Shown here piece after piece: positions 1-8,682 of a stretch of 64,000 nucleotides of DNA (positions are counted from its first letter, which is position 1; each line of letters begins with the position of its first letter). The notes beneath the pieces are model-generated. The model saw only the letters and a list, made by a program, of their open reading frames with translations, was not told the origin of the DNA and did no database searches. The translations under genes and the position numbers were made by a program. Source of the stretch: Amycolatopsis sp. 195334CR (GTDB lineage: Bacteria; Actinomycetota; Actinomycetes; Mycobacteriales; Pseudonocardiaceae); NCBI RefSeq assembly GCF_017309385.1, contig NZ_JAFJMJ010000002.1:310001-374000 (forward strand). The letters run 5' to 3'.

Positions 1-462
1 CTCGGGAGCCTGGGCGCGGCCAGCTGGCAGTCGCTGCCGATCGCGGCGGTGGCCGTGGTGATCACCATCGTGGTGCTGCTGCGCAAGAGCAGGCCGCTCG
101 ACATCCTCTCGCTCGGCGACGAGACCGCGGCCAGCCTCGGGGTGGACGCGGCGGCGTTGCGGCGAGGGCTGTTCCTGCTCACCGCGGGCGCGACCGGGCT
201 GCTGGTGGCGGTCAGCGGCGCGATCCCGTTCGTCGGGCTGGTGCTGCCGCACGTGGTCCGGATCGTGGTCGGCTCCAGCCACCGCCGGGTGCTCGCCATC
301 GCGCCGCTGGCCGGGGCGGTGTTCCTGGTCTGGGTGGACGTGCTGGCCCGGGTCGTGGTGGCGCCGGAGGAACTGCCGATCGGCGTGATCACCGCGTTGA
401 TCGGGGTGCCGGTGTTCATCGTGCTGATGCGCCGGCGCGGCTACATGTTCGGAGATCGCTGA
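1..462 (+). CDS. Iron-siderophore type ABC importer permease (FecCD family), 3' part
   Basis: The frame is open from the first base, so the 5' end lies outside the window; about 153 C-terminal residues are visible. They carry hydrophobic membrane segments and the FecCD/BtuC signature around GAIPFVGLVLPHVVR, the loop that contacts the ATPase, and near the cut end the family pattern GSLGAASW. The product should be the inner-membrane channel of an importer for ferric siderophores, haem or cobalamin-like compounds. Its TGA (460-462) shares a base with the ATG of the ATPase gene, so the two are translationally coupled. Substrate cannot be read from sequence, but the PLP/ATP-grasp genes downstream favour a metallophore. 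Confidence 0.93.
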   Translation, partial: LGSLGAASWQSLPIAAVAVVITIVVLLRKSRPLDILSLGDETAASLGVDAAALRRGLFLLTAGATGLLVAVSGAIPFVGLVLPHVVRIVVGSSHRRVLAIAPLAGAVFLVWVDVLARVVVAPEELPIGVITALIGVPVFIVLMRRRGYMFGDR

Positions 463-1274
463 TGGGACAGGCAAAGCTCTCGCTGCGGGACGTCTCGGTC
501 GAGATCGCGGGCGCGACGCTGGTCCGCGAGCTGCGCCTCGACGTCGGTGAGGGCGAAGTGGTCGGCCTGGTCGGGCCGAACGGCAGCGGAAAGTCGACCG
601 CGTTGCGCTGCGTCTACCGCGCGCTGCGCCCGACCGGCGGCGCGGTGCTGCTCAACGACGAGGACCTGAGCCGGGTGCCGCTGGCCGAGAGCGCGCGCTC
701 GATCGCCGCGCTCACCCAGGACAGCCGCGCGGAACTGGACTTCACCGTGGAGGAGGTGGTCGCCCTCGGGCGGTCACCGCACCAGCGCGGTAACGCCCGG
801 CTCACCGCCCGCGAGCGCCAGCTGTGCCGGGATGCCTTGCGTCGCATGGACATCACGCATCTCGCGTTGCGCAGCGTGCTGTCGCTGTCCGGTGGGGAAC
901 GCCAGCGCGTGCTGATGGCCAGGGCGCTGGTGCAGGAGCCGAGCGTGCTGGTGCTCGACGAGCCGACCAACCACCTCGACGTGCGTCACCAGGTGGAACT
1001 GCTGACCTTCCTGGCCGGGTGCGGGCTGACCGTGCTGGTCGCGCTGCACGACCTGAACCTCGCCGCCGCGGTGTGCCAGCGCATCGCCGTGCTGCGCGAT
1101 GGCGAACTGGTGGCGTGCGGTTCCCCGGCCCAGACGCTCACCCCGGCTCTGGTGCACGACGTGTTCGGCGTCTGGGCCAGCGTCGTGACCCACCCGCGTA
1201 CCGGGATCCCGCAGCTGCTGTACGACCTCGACCCCGAAGGCCCGGAAAGTCCCGAAAGGACAGACACCGCATGA
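462..1274 (+). CDS. Iron-siderophore type ABC importer ATP-binding protein (FecE-like)
   Basis: 270-residue cytoplasmic ATPase. All nucleotide-binding motifs are present: Walker A GPNGSGKST (about residues 38-46), signature LSGGERQRV, Walker B VLVLDEPTNHLD, and the switch histidine in VALHDLNLA. Length and motif spacing match FepC/FecE/FhuC ATPases, which power siderophore uptake. The start overlaps the permease stop by one base and the stop overlaps the lipoprotein ATG (ATGA at 1271-1274), so permease, ATPase and binding protein form one translationally coupled unit. Function class is secure; substrate is inferred from context only. Confidence 0.95.
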   Translation: MGQAKLSLRDVSVEIAGATLVRELRLDVGEGEVVGLVGPNGSGKSTALRCVYRALRPTGGAVLLNDEDLSRVPLAESARSIAALTQDSRAELDFTVEEVVALGRSPHQRGNARLTARERQLCRDALRRMDITHLALRSVLSLSGGERQRVLMARALVQEPSVLVLDEPTNHLDVRHQVELLTFLAGCGLTVLVALHDLNLAAAVCQRIAVLRDGELVACGSPAQTLTPALVHDVFGVWASVVTHPRTGIPQLLYDLDPEGPESPERTDTA

Positions 1275-2266
1275 AGACGCGTACTCGATGGGCCGCGCTG
1301 GCGGCGCTGCTCCCGCTGCTGGCGGCCTGCGGGGCCACGGTCGAGCCCGCCCCCGCCCCGGCCGGCGGCCAGTCGGCCACCGTGGCCAACTGCGGTGAGC
1401 AGGCCACCTACCCGGTCCCGCAGCGCGCGGTGTCCTACGACATCAGCGGGACGGAGAAGATGTTCGCGCTCGGGCTCGCCGACCGGATGCGCGGGTACGT
1501 GCTGAACAAGGTGGCCGATCCGTCCATCGACGGCTCGGCGTACAAGGCCGACTACGCCAAGGTGCCCCGGCTCGGCACCGCGCGGATCACCAGGGAGATC
1601 GTGGTCGACGCGCAGGCCGACTTCGTCTTCGCCGGGTGGAACTCCGGGTTCAGCGAGGAACGCGGCATCACCCCGAAACTGCTGGAGCAGCTGGGCATCC
1701 GCAGTTACCTGCACACCGAGACCTGCTGGGACTACGGTGCCGCCAAGGCCGATGTGTCCCCGATCGAGGCGTTGTTCGCCGATCTGGCGAACCTGGGCAA
1801 GATCTTCCAGGTCGAGGCGCGGGCGAACGAACTGGTCGGGCAGTTGCGCGGCCGGCTCGACGCGGTGCGCAAGGGCGTGCCCGCCGGGGTGGAGCCCGCC
1901 AGGGTGTTCGTCTACGACTCGGGCACCGACCAGCCGTACACCGCGGGCAAGCACGCCGCGCCCACCGATCTCATCGCCGCGGCGGGCGGGCGCAACGTCT
2001 TCGGCGAGCTGGCCGACGGCTGGGGCTCGGTCGGCTGGGAGCCGGTGGTGCAGGCCCAGCCCGAGGTGATCGTGGTGGTCGACTACGGCGACCAACCGGC
2101 CCAGCAGAAGATCGACTTCGTGAAGTCGTTCGAGGGCTTGAAGAACTCGCCCGCGGTCCAGGAGAACCGGTTCTACGTGATGTCGATCGGGGAGCTGGTC
2201 AGCGGCCCGCGCAACATCGACGGCGCCGAGAACCTGGCGCGTTACCTGCGGTCCGTCGGCCGATGA
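1271..2266 (+). CDS. Iron-siderophore ABC transporter substrate-binding lipoprotein
   Basis: 331 residues starting at the ATG that overlaps the ATPase stop. The N terminus is a lipoprotein signal peptide with lipobox LAAC (Cys20), so the mature protein is lipid-anchored outside the membrane. The rest reads as a periplasmic-binding-protein (TroA/FepB) fold: VDAQADFVFAGW, an internal helical backbone, then PEVIVVVDYG and VQENRFYVMS near the end, all typical of cluster A-II iron-chelate receptors. It should deliver a ferric chelate to the upstream permease. It overlaps the PLP-enzyme gene by 4 nt, tying uptake and the putative biosynthetic genes into one transcript. Confidence 0.93.
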   Translation: MKTRTRWAALAALLPLLAACGATVEPAPAPAGGQSATVANCGEQATYPVPQRAVSYDISGTEKMFALGLADRMRGYVLNKVADPSIDGSAYKADYAKVPRLGTARITREIVVDAQADFVFAGWNSGFSEERGITPKLLEQLGIRSYLHTETCWDYGAAKADVSPIEALFADLANLGKIFQVEARANELVGQLRGRLDAVRKGVPAGVEPARVFVYDSGTDQPYTAGKHAAPTDLIAAAGGRNVFGELADGWGSVGWEPVVQAQPEVIVVVDYGDQPAQQKIDFVKSFEGLKNSPAVQENRFYVMSIGELVSGPRNIDGAENLARYLRSVGR

Positions 2267-3438
2267 CGCACACACCGGAGACCGCGGTGCTGACCGGGGT
2301 GCACGAGCACGTCACCGACGCGATCAAGGACCCGAGCCTGATCCGGCTGGCGCCGAACGTGGTGCTCGCCCGGTTCGAGACGATGAAGGTCTACGCCGCG
2401 CTCGGGGCGGTGCGGTCGCTTTTGGACAGTGGGATGGTGCGGCCGGGCCAGACGCTGATCGACTCCTCCAGCGGGATCTACGCGCTCGCGCTGGCGATGG
2501 CCTGCCACCGCTACGGGCTGCGCTGCCACATCGTCGCGTCGACCACCGTGGACGCGACGATCCGCGCGCAGCTGGAGGTGCTCGGCGCCACGGTGGACCA
2601 GATGCCGCCGTCGGCGAGCCTGCAGCTGGACCAGGAACGCCGCGTGCGGCGGGTGCGGGCGCTGCTGGCCGAGCGCCCGGACATGCACTGGATGCGGCAG
2701 TACCACGACGAGGTGCACTACGCGGGGTACGCCGAACTCGCCGAGATCGCGGAACGGGCGCTGCCGTCCGGGCCGCTGACGGTGGTCGGCGCGGTCGGCA
2801 CCGGTGCGTCGACCGGCGGCCTGGTGCAATCGCTGCGACAACGGGACCGGGACGTGCGGGACCGGGACAGGGGCGGGCGAGGCCGGGACGTGCGGGGCCG
2901 GGACGGGGGCGTGCGGCACCGGGATGGGGATGGGCGAGGCCGAGATGGGGACGGGCGAGGCCGGAATGTGCGGCAGGGTGACCGGGACGTGCGGCTGACC
3001 GGGATCGAGCCGTTCGGCAGTGTGAGCTTCGGCAGTGAGCGGCTGTCCGATCCGGAGGCGATCATCGCCGGGATCGGCAGTTCCATCCCGTTCGGCAACG
3101 TGCGCCACACGCTGTACGACCGGCTGCACTGGGTGGACTTCCGGTACGCCATGGCCGGGGCGGTCGGCCTGCTGCGGGAGCACGCGGTGTTCGCCGGGCT
3201 GTCCACCGGGGCGGCCTACCTGGCCGCGCGGTGGGAGGCCCGGGCCGAGCCGGAGCGGATGTTCCTGGTGATCGGCGCGGACACCGGGCATCGCTATGTC
3301 GACAAGGTGTTCTCGCGGCACCAGGACGCGCTCGACCCGGACCTGCTCTTCCCGGTCGAGGTGGCTTCGCTGGCCGAGCTGACCCTGCCCTGGTCCACAA
3401 TGGACTGGGCGCGGCGGGCGTACCGGGTGGGCCGATGA
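2263..3438 (+). CDS. PLP-dependent cysteine-synthase-fold enzyme with low-complexity insertion
   Basis: 391 residues, ATG overlapping the lipoprotein stop. The fold is that of fold-type II PLP enzymes (CysK, SbnA): a candidate Schiff-base lysine in ETMKVYAAL (Lys42), the SSSGIYALALA stretch matching the TSGN asparagine loop, and the phosphate-binding loop GTGASTGG (179-186). The usual NPxGSxKDR context of the lysine is not kept, so this is a divergent member and plain cysteine synthesis is unlikely. By analogy with SbnA (diaminopropionate synthesis in staphyloferrin B) it may make an amino-acid building block; this is inference. Residues about 193-244 are an Arg/Asp/Gly repeat tract absent from normal family members. 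Confidence 0.85.
   Translation: MTHTPETAVLTGVHEHVTDAIKDPSLIRLAPNVVLARFETMKVYAALGAVRSLLDSGMVRPGQTLIDSSSGIYALALAMACHRYGLRCHIVASTTVDATIRAQLEVLGATVDQMPPSASLQLDQERRVRRVRALLAERPDMHWMRQYHDEVHYAGYAELAEIAERALPSGPLTVVGAVGTGASTGGLVQSLRQRDRDVRDRDRGGRGRDVRGRDGGVRHRDGDGRGRDGDGRGRNVRQGDRDVRLTGIEPFGSVSFGSERLSDPEAIIAGIGSSIPFGNVRHTLYDRLHWVDFRYAMAGAVGLLREHAVFAGLSTGAAYLAARWEARAEPERMFLVIGADTGHRYVDKVFSRHQDALDPDLLFPVEVASLAELTLPWSTMDWARRAYRVGR
2839..2994 (+). repeat. Low-complexity Arg-Asp-Gly coding repeat inside the PLP-enzyme gene
   Basis: About 156 nt of short degenerate direct repeats built on CGGGACGTGCGG and GGCGAGGCCGGGA variants; exact or near-exact copies of the first lie near both ends (around 2848, 2883 and 2981). 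The tract stays in frame and encodes runs such as RDRDVRDRDRGGRGRDV. It falls just after the phosphate-binding loop region and ends at RDVRLTGIEPFG, where family members resume, which suggests in-frame expansion of a short surface loop by replication slippage. Confidence 0.8.
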
Positions 3439-4604
3439 CCGTCGTACTGCTGGAGGCGTTGTCGTTCGGGCTGGGCCGCCTCGCCGACGCGGCTGCTTCG
3501 CTGGGCCGGCGCCTGGTGTTGTTCACCGGTGACCGGTCGATCTACCGGCACGAGCTCCGGTCGTCACCGGTCGAGGTGGTCGACGTCGACACCTTCGACG
3601 CAAACGCTTGCACCACGGCACTTTCCCGGGTATCCGACCTGGCGGGCCTGATCAGCTCGACCGACACCTGGGCCATCCCGGGCGCCCGGCTGGCCGCCGA
3701 CTTCGGCCTGCCGGGCCCGCCGGTCGAAGCCGTGCGAACGCTCCGGGACAAGGCCCGGGTGCGGCAACTCCTGCACGCGCGGGGCTTGAGCCGGGGGACC
3801 GCCGTCGACGCTTCGGCCGCGTTGACGGACTTCCCGTTGGTGGTCAAGGATTCGGCGGGCACGTCCTCGCGGGACGTGTCGCTGGTGCATTCGGCTGAGG
3901 AGTTGCGGGCGGTGCTGTCGTCGGCGGGGCCGTTGAAGGGACGGCTGATCGCGGAGCCGTTCCTGGCCGGGCCGGTGTACAGCGCGGAAACGCTCACCTG
4001 GGCCGGGCAGACGCGGCTGCTCGGCGTGTCGAGCCGCCAGCTGTCGCGGGAGTTCCGGTTCCGGGAGGAGTCGGCGGCCTTCCCGGTCGCGTTCGGGGAC
4101 AAGGACAGCGAGGTGCTGCGGGCCTGGGTGGCGGAGGTGCTGGCCGTGGCCGGGCACGAGCGGGGCTTCGCGCACGTGGAGTTCGTCCTGACCGGCGCGG
4201 GACCCGAGCTGGTCGAGATCAACGCGCGCATCGGGGGCGCGCTCGTCGGTGAGGCGCTGTGCCGTTCGCTGGGCACCAACGTCTACGAGGCGATGGTGCA
4301 GATGGCGCTGGGGGCGCGCCCGGCGCTGCTGGACTCCCCGGTGCCGGGAGGCCCGGCGGTGGCGTTCAGCCTCATCTACCCCGCGCGACCGGGACGCTTA
4401 CGCGGCTGGTCCGGCTTGGACGCGCTGTCCGCGTACCCCGGCGACCCGGAGTGGTACCCGACCGCGGCGGCCGGCGACACGATCACCGCCTTGCCGGACC
4501 AACGTGCGTGCACAGGCCTCGTCCTGGTGCACGGCGATACCGCGGAACTGGCCGCCCACCGAGCACTCGCCGCGGCCGCCTCCATCCACCCCCTGATCGA
4601 CTAA
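3435..4604 (+). CDS. ATP-grasp carboxylate-amine ligase
   Basis: 389 residues; ATG overlaps the PLP-enzyme stop (ATGA). The ATP-grasp core is visible: FPLVVKDSAGTSSRDVSLV (ATP-binding lysine and glycine-rich loop), LIAEPFLAGPVYSAE, and the metal-binding end HVEFVLTGAGPELVEINAR with the usual E-x-N pair. An N-terminal Rossmann-like preATP-grasp domain precedes it. Such enzymes join a carboxylate to an amine through an acyl-phosphate. Being the last gene of an uptake/PLP operon, it probably condenses the PLP enzyme's product with another acid; the product is unknown. Its TAA (4602-4604) overlaps the stop of the convergent exporter gene. Confidence 0.88.
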   Translation: MTVVLLEALSFGLGRLADAAASLGRRLVLFTGDRSIYRHELRSSPVEVVDVDTFDANACTTALSRVSDLAGLISSTDTWAIPGARLAADFGLPGPPVEAVRTLRDKARVRQLLHARGLSRGTAVDASAALTDFPLVVKDSAGTSSRDVSLVHSAEELRAVLSSAGPLKGRLIAEPFLAGPVYSAETLTWAGQTRLLGVSSRQLSREFRFREESAAFPVAFGDKDSEVLRAWVAEVLAVAGHERGFAHVEFVLTGAGPELVEINARIGGALVGEALCRSLGTNVYEAMVQMALGARPALLDSPVPGGPAVAFSLIYPARPGRLRGWSGLDALSAYPGDPEWYPTAAAGDTITALPDQRACTGLVLVHGDTAELAAHRALAAAASIHPLID

Positions 4605-6325
4605 CGGTCTCCGTGCCAGGAGTGCCACAGGGCGGAGTACGTGCCCCCGGCATCGACCAGGGAGGCGTGCGTGCCGAGTTCGGTGATCCGCCCGCCGTCG
4701 ACCACGGCGATCCGGTCGGCATCGTGCGCGGTGTGCAGCCGGTGCGCGATGGCGACCACCGTGCGCCCTTCGAGCACCGCGGCGACCGAGCGTTCCACGT
4801 GCCGCGCGGTCCGCGGGTCCAGCAGGGCCGTCGCCTCGTCGAGCACCACCGTGTGCGGGTCGGCCAGCACCACCCGCGCCAGTGCCAGCTGCTGCGCCTG
4901 CGGCGCGTCCAGCCGCACGTCCCTGGTGTCCAAACCGGACTCCAGCGAGCGCACCCAGTCGGCGTCCACCACCTCCAGCGCCGCCAGCAGCTCCGCGTCC
5001 GAGGCACCGGGGGCGGCGATGGTCAGGTTGTCCCGGACGGTCCCGAGGAAAACGTGGTGCTCCTGGGTCACCAGCACCACCCGCTCCCGCAGCACCTCCG
5101 GCGCCAGGTCCGCCACCGGCACCCCGCCCACGGTCACCGAGCCCGAACCCGGCGCCGCCAGCCCGGCCAGCAGCCTGCCCAAAGTGGACTTCCCGGCCCC
5201 GGACGGCCCGACCAGCGCCAGCCGCTCACCCGGCCGCACCGACAGGTCGACCCCGTGCAGGACGTCCCCGGAAGCACCGTAGGCGTACCGCACGTCGCGG
5301 ACCACCAGCTGGTCGTCCACCGGCACCTCAGTGGTCGGCACCCGGTCCGGCACCGCCTTCGCCACGCCCTTCAAGCGCGCGAACGACGCGCCGCTGCGCT
5401 GCAACTGGTCCAGCCAGTCCAGCAGGAAGTCCATCGGCTCGGTCAGCTGCCACGCGTACAGCACCGCCGAGACCGCCGCGCCCAGGGTGACCAGGTCGTT
5501 CGCCACGAACACGCCACCGGCCAGCAGCAGCACCGCGGCGGGCAGCGCGTAGACGAAGTCCACCACCGGGTACAGCACCGAACGCAGGAACAACGTCCGC
5601 CGACGGGCCGCGTACGCGCGGCGCACCCGGGCGTCGGTGGCCGCGATCTGCCGTTCCCCCAAGCCGAACGCCTCGACCGTGCGCGCGCCCTCCGCGGTTT
5701 CGACCAGGCTGTCCGACATCTCCGAGAGCGTCTGTCCTTCGTGGAGGTAGGCGTCCCTGGCCCGCCGCAGGTACCACCGGCTGATCACCAGGATCAGCGG
5801 CAACCCGACCATCGAGCACACGCCGAACAACGGGTCGAGCACGAACAACGCGGCGAAGACGAAGGTCAGCTGCACCGAGGAGATGAACAGCGTCGGCGCC
5901 GCGTCGCGCAGGGTGACGCCCACCGTCGACACGTCCGCCGCGCCCCTGGCCATCAGGTCGCCGGTCCCGGTCCGCTCGACCACCGGAGCGGGCAGCGACA
6001 GCGTGTCGTCGACGAAGTCCTCGCGCAGCCGCGCCAGCGTCCGCTCGCCGAGCCGGTGCCCGGCGTTGCGGGCGAACCGGGTCAGCAGCACCTGCGCCAG
6101 CGCGCACCCGATGATCGCCGCCGCCAGACCATCCACAGTGGACACCGTGGCGGTGCCGTCGCTGACCCGGTCGACGATCCGCCCGACCAGCCACGGCGCG
6201 GCCAGCCCGGCCAGCGCCGCCAGCGCGTTCAACCCCAGCACCACCACCAGCGCGCGGCGGTCGGCCCTGATCAGCTGCCAGGTCGCCCGCCGGACCTCGG
6301 GCGCACCCGCCACCGGCAGGCTCAT
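4601..6325 (-). CDS. ABC exporter half-transporter, Walker-competent subunit with degenerate signature
   Basis: 574 residues: an N-terminal six-helix exporter-type membrane domain (about 1-310) and a C-terminal nucleotide-binding domain. Walker A (GPSGAGKST), Walker B (TVVLDEATALLD) and the H-loop histidine (AIAHRLHT) are intact, but the LSGGQ signature is replaced by DAPQAQ. The partner gene lies directly upstream, overlapping by 4 nt, and has the opposite pattern of losses, so the two should form an obligate heterodimer with one working ATP site. Likely role: export of, or IrtAB/YbtPQ-like handling of, the compound linked to the convergent operon; that link rests on position only. Confidence 0.92.
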   Translation of the reverse strand: MSLPVAGAPEVRRATWQLIRADRRALVVVLGLNALAALAGLAAPWLVGRIVDRVSDGTATVSTVDGLAAAIIGCALAQVLLTRFARNAGHRLGERTLARLREDFVDDTLSLPAPVVERTGTGDLMARGAADVSTVGVTLRDAAPTLFISSVQLTFVFAALFVLDPLFGVCSMVGLPLILVISRWYLRRARDAYLHEGQTLSEMSDSLVETAEGARTVEAFGLGERQIAATDARVRRAYAARRRTLFLRSVLYPVVDFVYALPAAVLLLAGGVFVANDLVTLGAAVSAVLYAWQLTEPMDFLLDWLDQLQRSGASFARLKGVAKAVPDRVPTTEVPVDDQLVVRDVRYAYGASGDVLHGVDLSVRPGERLALVGPSGAGKSTLGRLLAGLAAPGSGSVTVGGVPVADLAPEVLRERVVLVTQEHHVFLGTVRDNLTIAAPGASDAELLAALEVVDADWVRSLESGLDTRDVRLDAPQAQQLALARVVLADPHTVVLDEATALLDPRTARHVERSVAAVLEGRTVVAIAHRLHTAHDADRIAVVDGGRITELGTHASLVDAGGTYSALWHSWHGDR

Positions 6326-8025
6326 CGCGCCACCTCCTCTTCGGCACCGCGGTAGACCAGGGCGCGGTACCGCGGTTCGGACTCCAGCAGGCTCGCGTGC
6401 GTCCCGGTCGCCACCACCCGGCCCTCGACCAGGAACGCGACCAGGTCCGCCCGCCCGGCCTGCAGCGGCGAGGTGGTGGCCACCACCGTGGTCCGCCCGG
6501 CGCGGAACTCCCGCAGCCGCGCGGCGATCAACGCCTCGGTCGGCGCGTCCACCGCGGACGCCGGTTCGACCAGCAGCAGCACCTCCGGTTCGGCCAGCAA
6601 CGCCCTGGCCAGCCGCAACCGCTGCCGCTGCCCGCCGGAAAGGTTGGCCCCGCGGGCTTCCAGCAGCGAGTCGAGCCCGTCCGGCAACCCGGCGACCACG
6701 TCCTCGGCGGCGGCCGCGCGCACCGCCGCGGTGATCGCCGCGTCGTCGTGCTCGGCCCGCGTGGCGATCGCCTCGCGCACCGGTCCGGCGAACAGGTGTT
6801 CCTCGTTGCGCGCGAGCAGGATGCGCTCGCGGACCTCCTCGAGCCGGATGCCGGAAAGCGCCACCTCGTCCCAGGTGACCGCCGAATCGGTGTACCGCCC
6901 GAGTCGGTCGAGCACGGCGGCCGAGTCGGCGGGCGCCCCCGACACCACGGCCAGCAGCACGCCCGGCGGGACCACCAGACCGGAGTCCGGGTCGGCCAGG
7001 TTCGCCGGACCGTCCGGGCCGGGCCGGTCGCCGCCGGTCTGCTCCGGTTCGATCCGCAGCAACGCGGTGACCCGGCGGGCCGCGACCAGTCCGCGCGCCA
7101 GCTGGTCACTGCCCTCGATCAGGAAGAACATCGGGATCACCAGCGCCGCCACGTACCCGTAGACGGCCACCATCTCGCCGATGGTGATCTCGCCGGCGGC
7201 GGTCATCCGCGCGGTCAGCCAGGTGATCACCGCGAGGAACACCACCGGCATGCCGGTGGTCAGCGCCTTGACCCAGCTGGTCACCCGGCCGACGCGGTAA
7301 CCGTCCTCGCGCAGCAGCCGCGACGAAGTGTGGAACCGCCGCGAAAACTGCTCACTGCCACCGATCCCGCGCAGCACCCGCAGCCCGCCGACGATGTCCC
7401 CGATTTGCGAGGTCAGCTCGCCCTGCCGTTCGCGGTACCCGGATTCGTTGCGCTGCAAGCGTTTCAGCAACGGCACGATGGCGAACGCGAGCAAGGGCAC
7501 GCCGATCAGCACCACCAGCGCGAGCACCGCCGAGACGTCCAGCAGGAGCAGGGAAACCGCGAGGAAGGCGAACACCGCGCCCACCCCGGGCCCGACCAGC
7601 GTCAGGCATTCGGAGATGGTGCTGATGTCGGCCGCGCCGATGTGCGCGACTTCGCCGGAGGACACCCGGCGTGACAGCGTGGCACCGAGCCGGGCCACGT
7701 GCCGCACCACCACCCGCACCGTGCGCAGCGCGGCGTCGACCCGCACGAAGGTCATCGTGCGGTGGCGCATCAGCCCGAGCAGCGCGTTGAACAGCGCCGC
7801 CGCCAGCACCGCGCCGGTCCACCCCGCCAGCGCGGCGAAGTCGCCGGTGCGCAGGCCGTTGTCGATCGCCCGGGAGCTGAGGTACGGCGGCAGCATCGTG
7901 CTGACCATCCACACGCTGCCGTAGAGCGACCCGCGCGCCGCGCGCCACGGCTGGCTGCGCACCAGCCACCAGAGGTACCGCGCGGCGCTGCGGCAGTCCG
8001 GGGTGCCGGGGCCTACTTCCGCCAT
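6322..8025 (-). CDS. ABC exporter half-transporter, degenerate Walker subunit
   Basis: 567 residues with exporter-type membrane domain and nucleotide-binding domain. The Walker A position reads VVSGAPADSAAV with no GKS/T, the Walker B aspartate is Val (LLLVEP, glutamate kept), and the H-loop histidine is Thr (ATTSPL). The signature LSGGQRQR is intact. It can therefore complete the partner's ATP site in trans but cannot bind or hydrolyse ATP normally at its own. It precedes the 574-residue subunit in a two-gene operon (stop/start overlap), and its own start overlaps the end of the upstream acetyltransferase gene by 13 nt. Confidence 0.92.
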   Translation of the reverse strand: MAEVGPGTPDCRSAARYLWWLVRSQPWRAARGSLYGSVWMVSTMLPPYLSSRAIDNGLRTGDFAALAGWTGAVLAAALFNALLGLMRHRTMTFVRVDAALRTVRVVVRHVARLGATLSRRVSSGEVAHIGAADISTISECLTLVGPGVGAVFAFLAVSLLLLDVSAVLALVVLIGVPLLAFAIVPLLKRLQRNESGYRERQGELTSQIGDIVGGLRVLRGIGGSEQFSRRFHTSSRLLREDGYRVGRVTSWVKALTTGMPVVFLAVITWLTARMTAAGEITIGEMVAVYGYVAALVIPMFFLIEGSDQLARGLVAARRVTALLRIEPEQTGGDRPGPDGPANLADPDSGLVVPPGVLLAVVSGAPADSAAVLDRLGRYTDSAVTWDEVALSGIRLEEVRERILLARNEEHLFAGPVREAIATRAEHDDAAITAAVRAAAAEDVVAGLPDGLDSLLEARGANLSGGQRQRLRLARALLAEPEVLLLVEPASAVDAPTEALIAARLREFRAGRTTVVATTSPLQAGRADLVAFLVEGRVVATGTHASLLESEPRYRALVYRGAEEEVAR

Positions 8026-8570
8026 TCGGACCGGTCCACCGAGTACTCGACCTCACCGTGCTCCGAGCCCTCGATCGGGTCCGCCCAGTCGGCGAAGAAG
8101 GTGCGCGCGTACCGCAGCCCGGCCTTCTCCATCACCCGCCGCGAGCCGGAGTTGACCGCCATGGTGGTGGCGAAGACCCGCTTCGCGCCCAGTTCGGTGA
8201 ACGCCTTCTCGACCAGCGCGAGCGAACCCTCGGTGGCGTAACCCTTGCCCCAGGCCGCCTGGCGCAGGCGGTAACCGAGCTCGGGCTCGTCGGCCGGGCC
8301 GTCGGGGTCCGGGCGCAGGTGGAACCAGCCGAGGAACTCCCCGCTCGCCTTCTCGTGCGCGAGGAAGAAGCCGTAGCCGTGACCGCGCTCGGCGTGCGCC
8401 AGCATTCGCGGCAGGAAGTGGGTTTCCACGCGCTCGCGCGAGGTCGGCACGCCGCCGGTGAGGTAACGCATCACCGCCGGATCGGAATCCAGCTCGACGA
8501 GCAGGTCCGCGTCGGCCGCGGTGATCCGGCGCAGCGTCAGCCGTTCGGTCTCCAGGAAGGTCCCCACCAT
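8013..8570 (-). CDS. GNAT family N-acetyltransferase (RimJ/RimL-like)
   Basis: 185 residues. The opening FLETERLTLRRITAADADLL, the segment PELGYRLRQAAWGKGYATEG (acetyl-CoA loop with a Q/RxxGxA-like pattern) and NSGSRRVMEKAGLRY are the usual landmarks of the RimJ/RimL/Acetyltransf_3 branch. These enzymes acetylate an amino group on proteins or small molecules; the substrate here is unknown. The gene lies upstream of, and slightly overlaps, the exporter pair and may be co-transcribed, which would also place it at the end of the putative metallophore locus. Confidence 0.9.
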   Translation of the reverse strand: MVGTFLETERLTLRRITAADADLLVELDSDPAVMRYLTGGVPTSRERVETHFLPRMLAHAERGHGYGFFLAHEKASGEFLGWFHLRPDPDGPADEPELGYRLRQAAWGKGYATEGSLALVEKAFTELGAKRVFATTMAVNSGSRRVMEKAGLRYARTFFADWADPIEGSEHGEVEYSVDRSEWRK

Positions 8571-8682
8571 GGCTACCGAACCTAGCGACCGCGAGCCGGT
8601 GACGCTTCCGATTTATTCGGCTACGCTGAGCCCGCCGCCAGACATCCACCAGACCGCCGCCCCGTCTGATTGGAAGTCGCTC

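Noticed and set aside
4259..6355. A 698-codon plus-strand frame opposite the first exporter subunit
   Set aside because: Product is Arg/Gln/His/Pro-rich and domain-free; it overlaps two genes with clear families.
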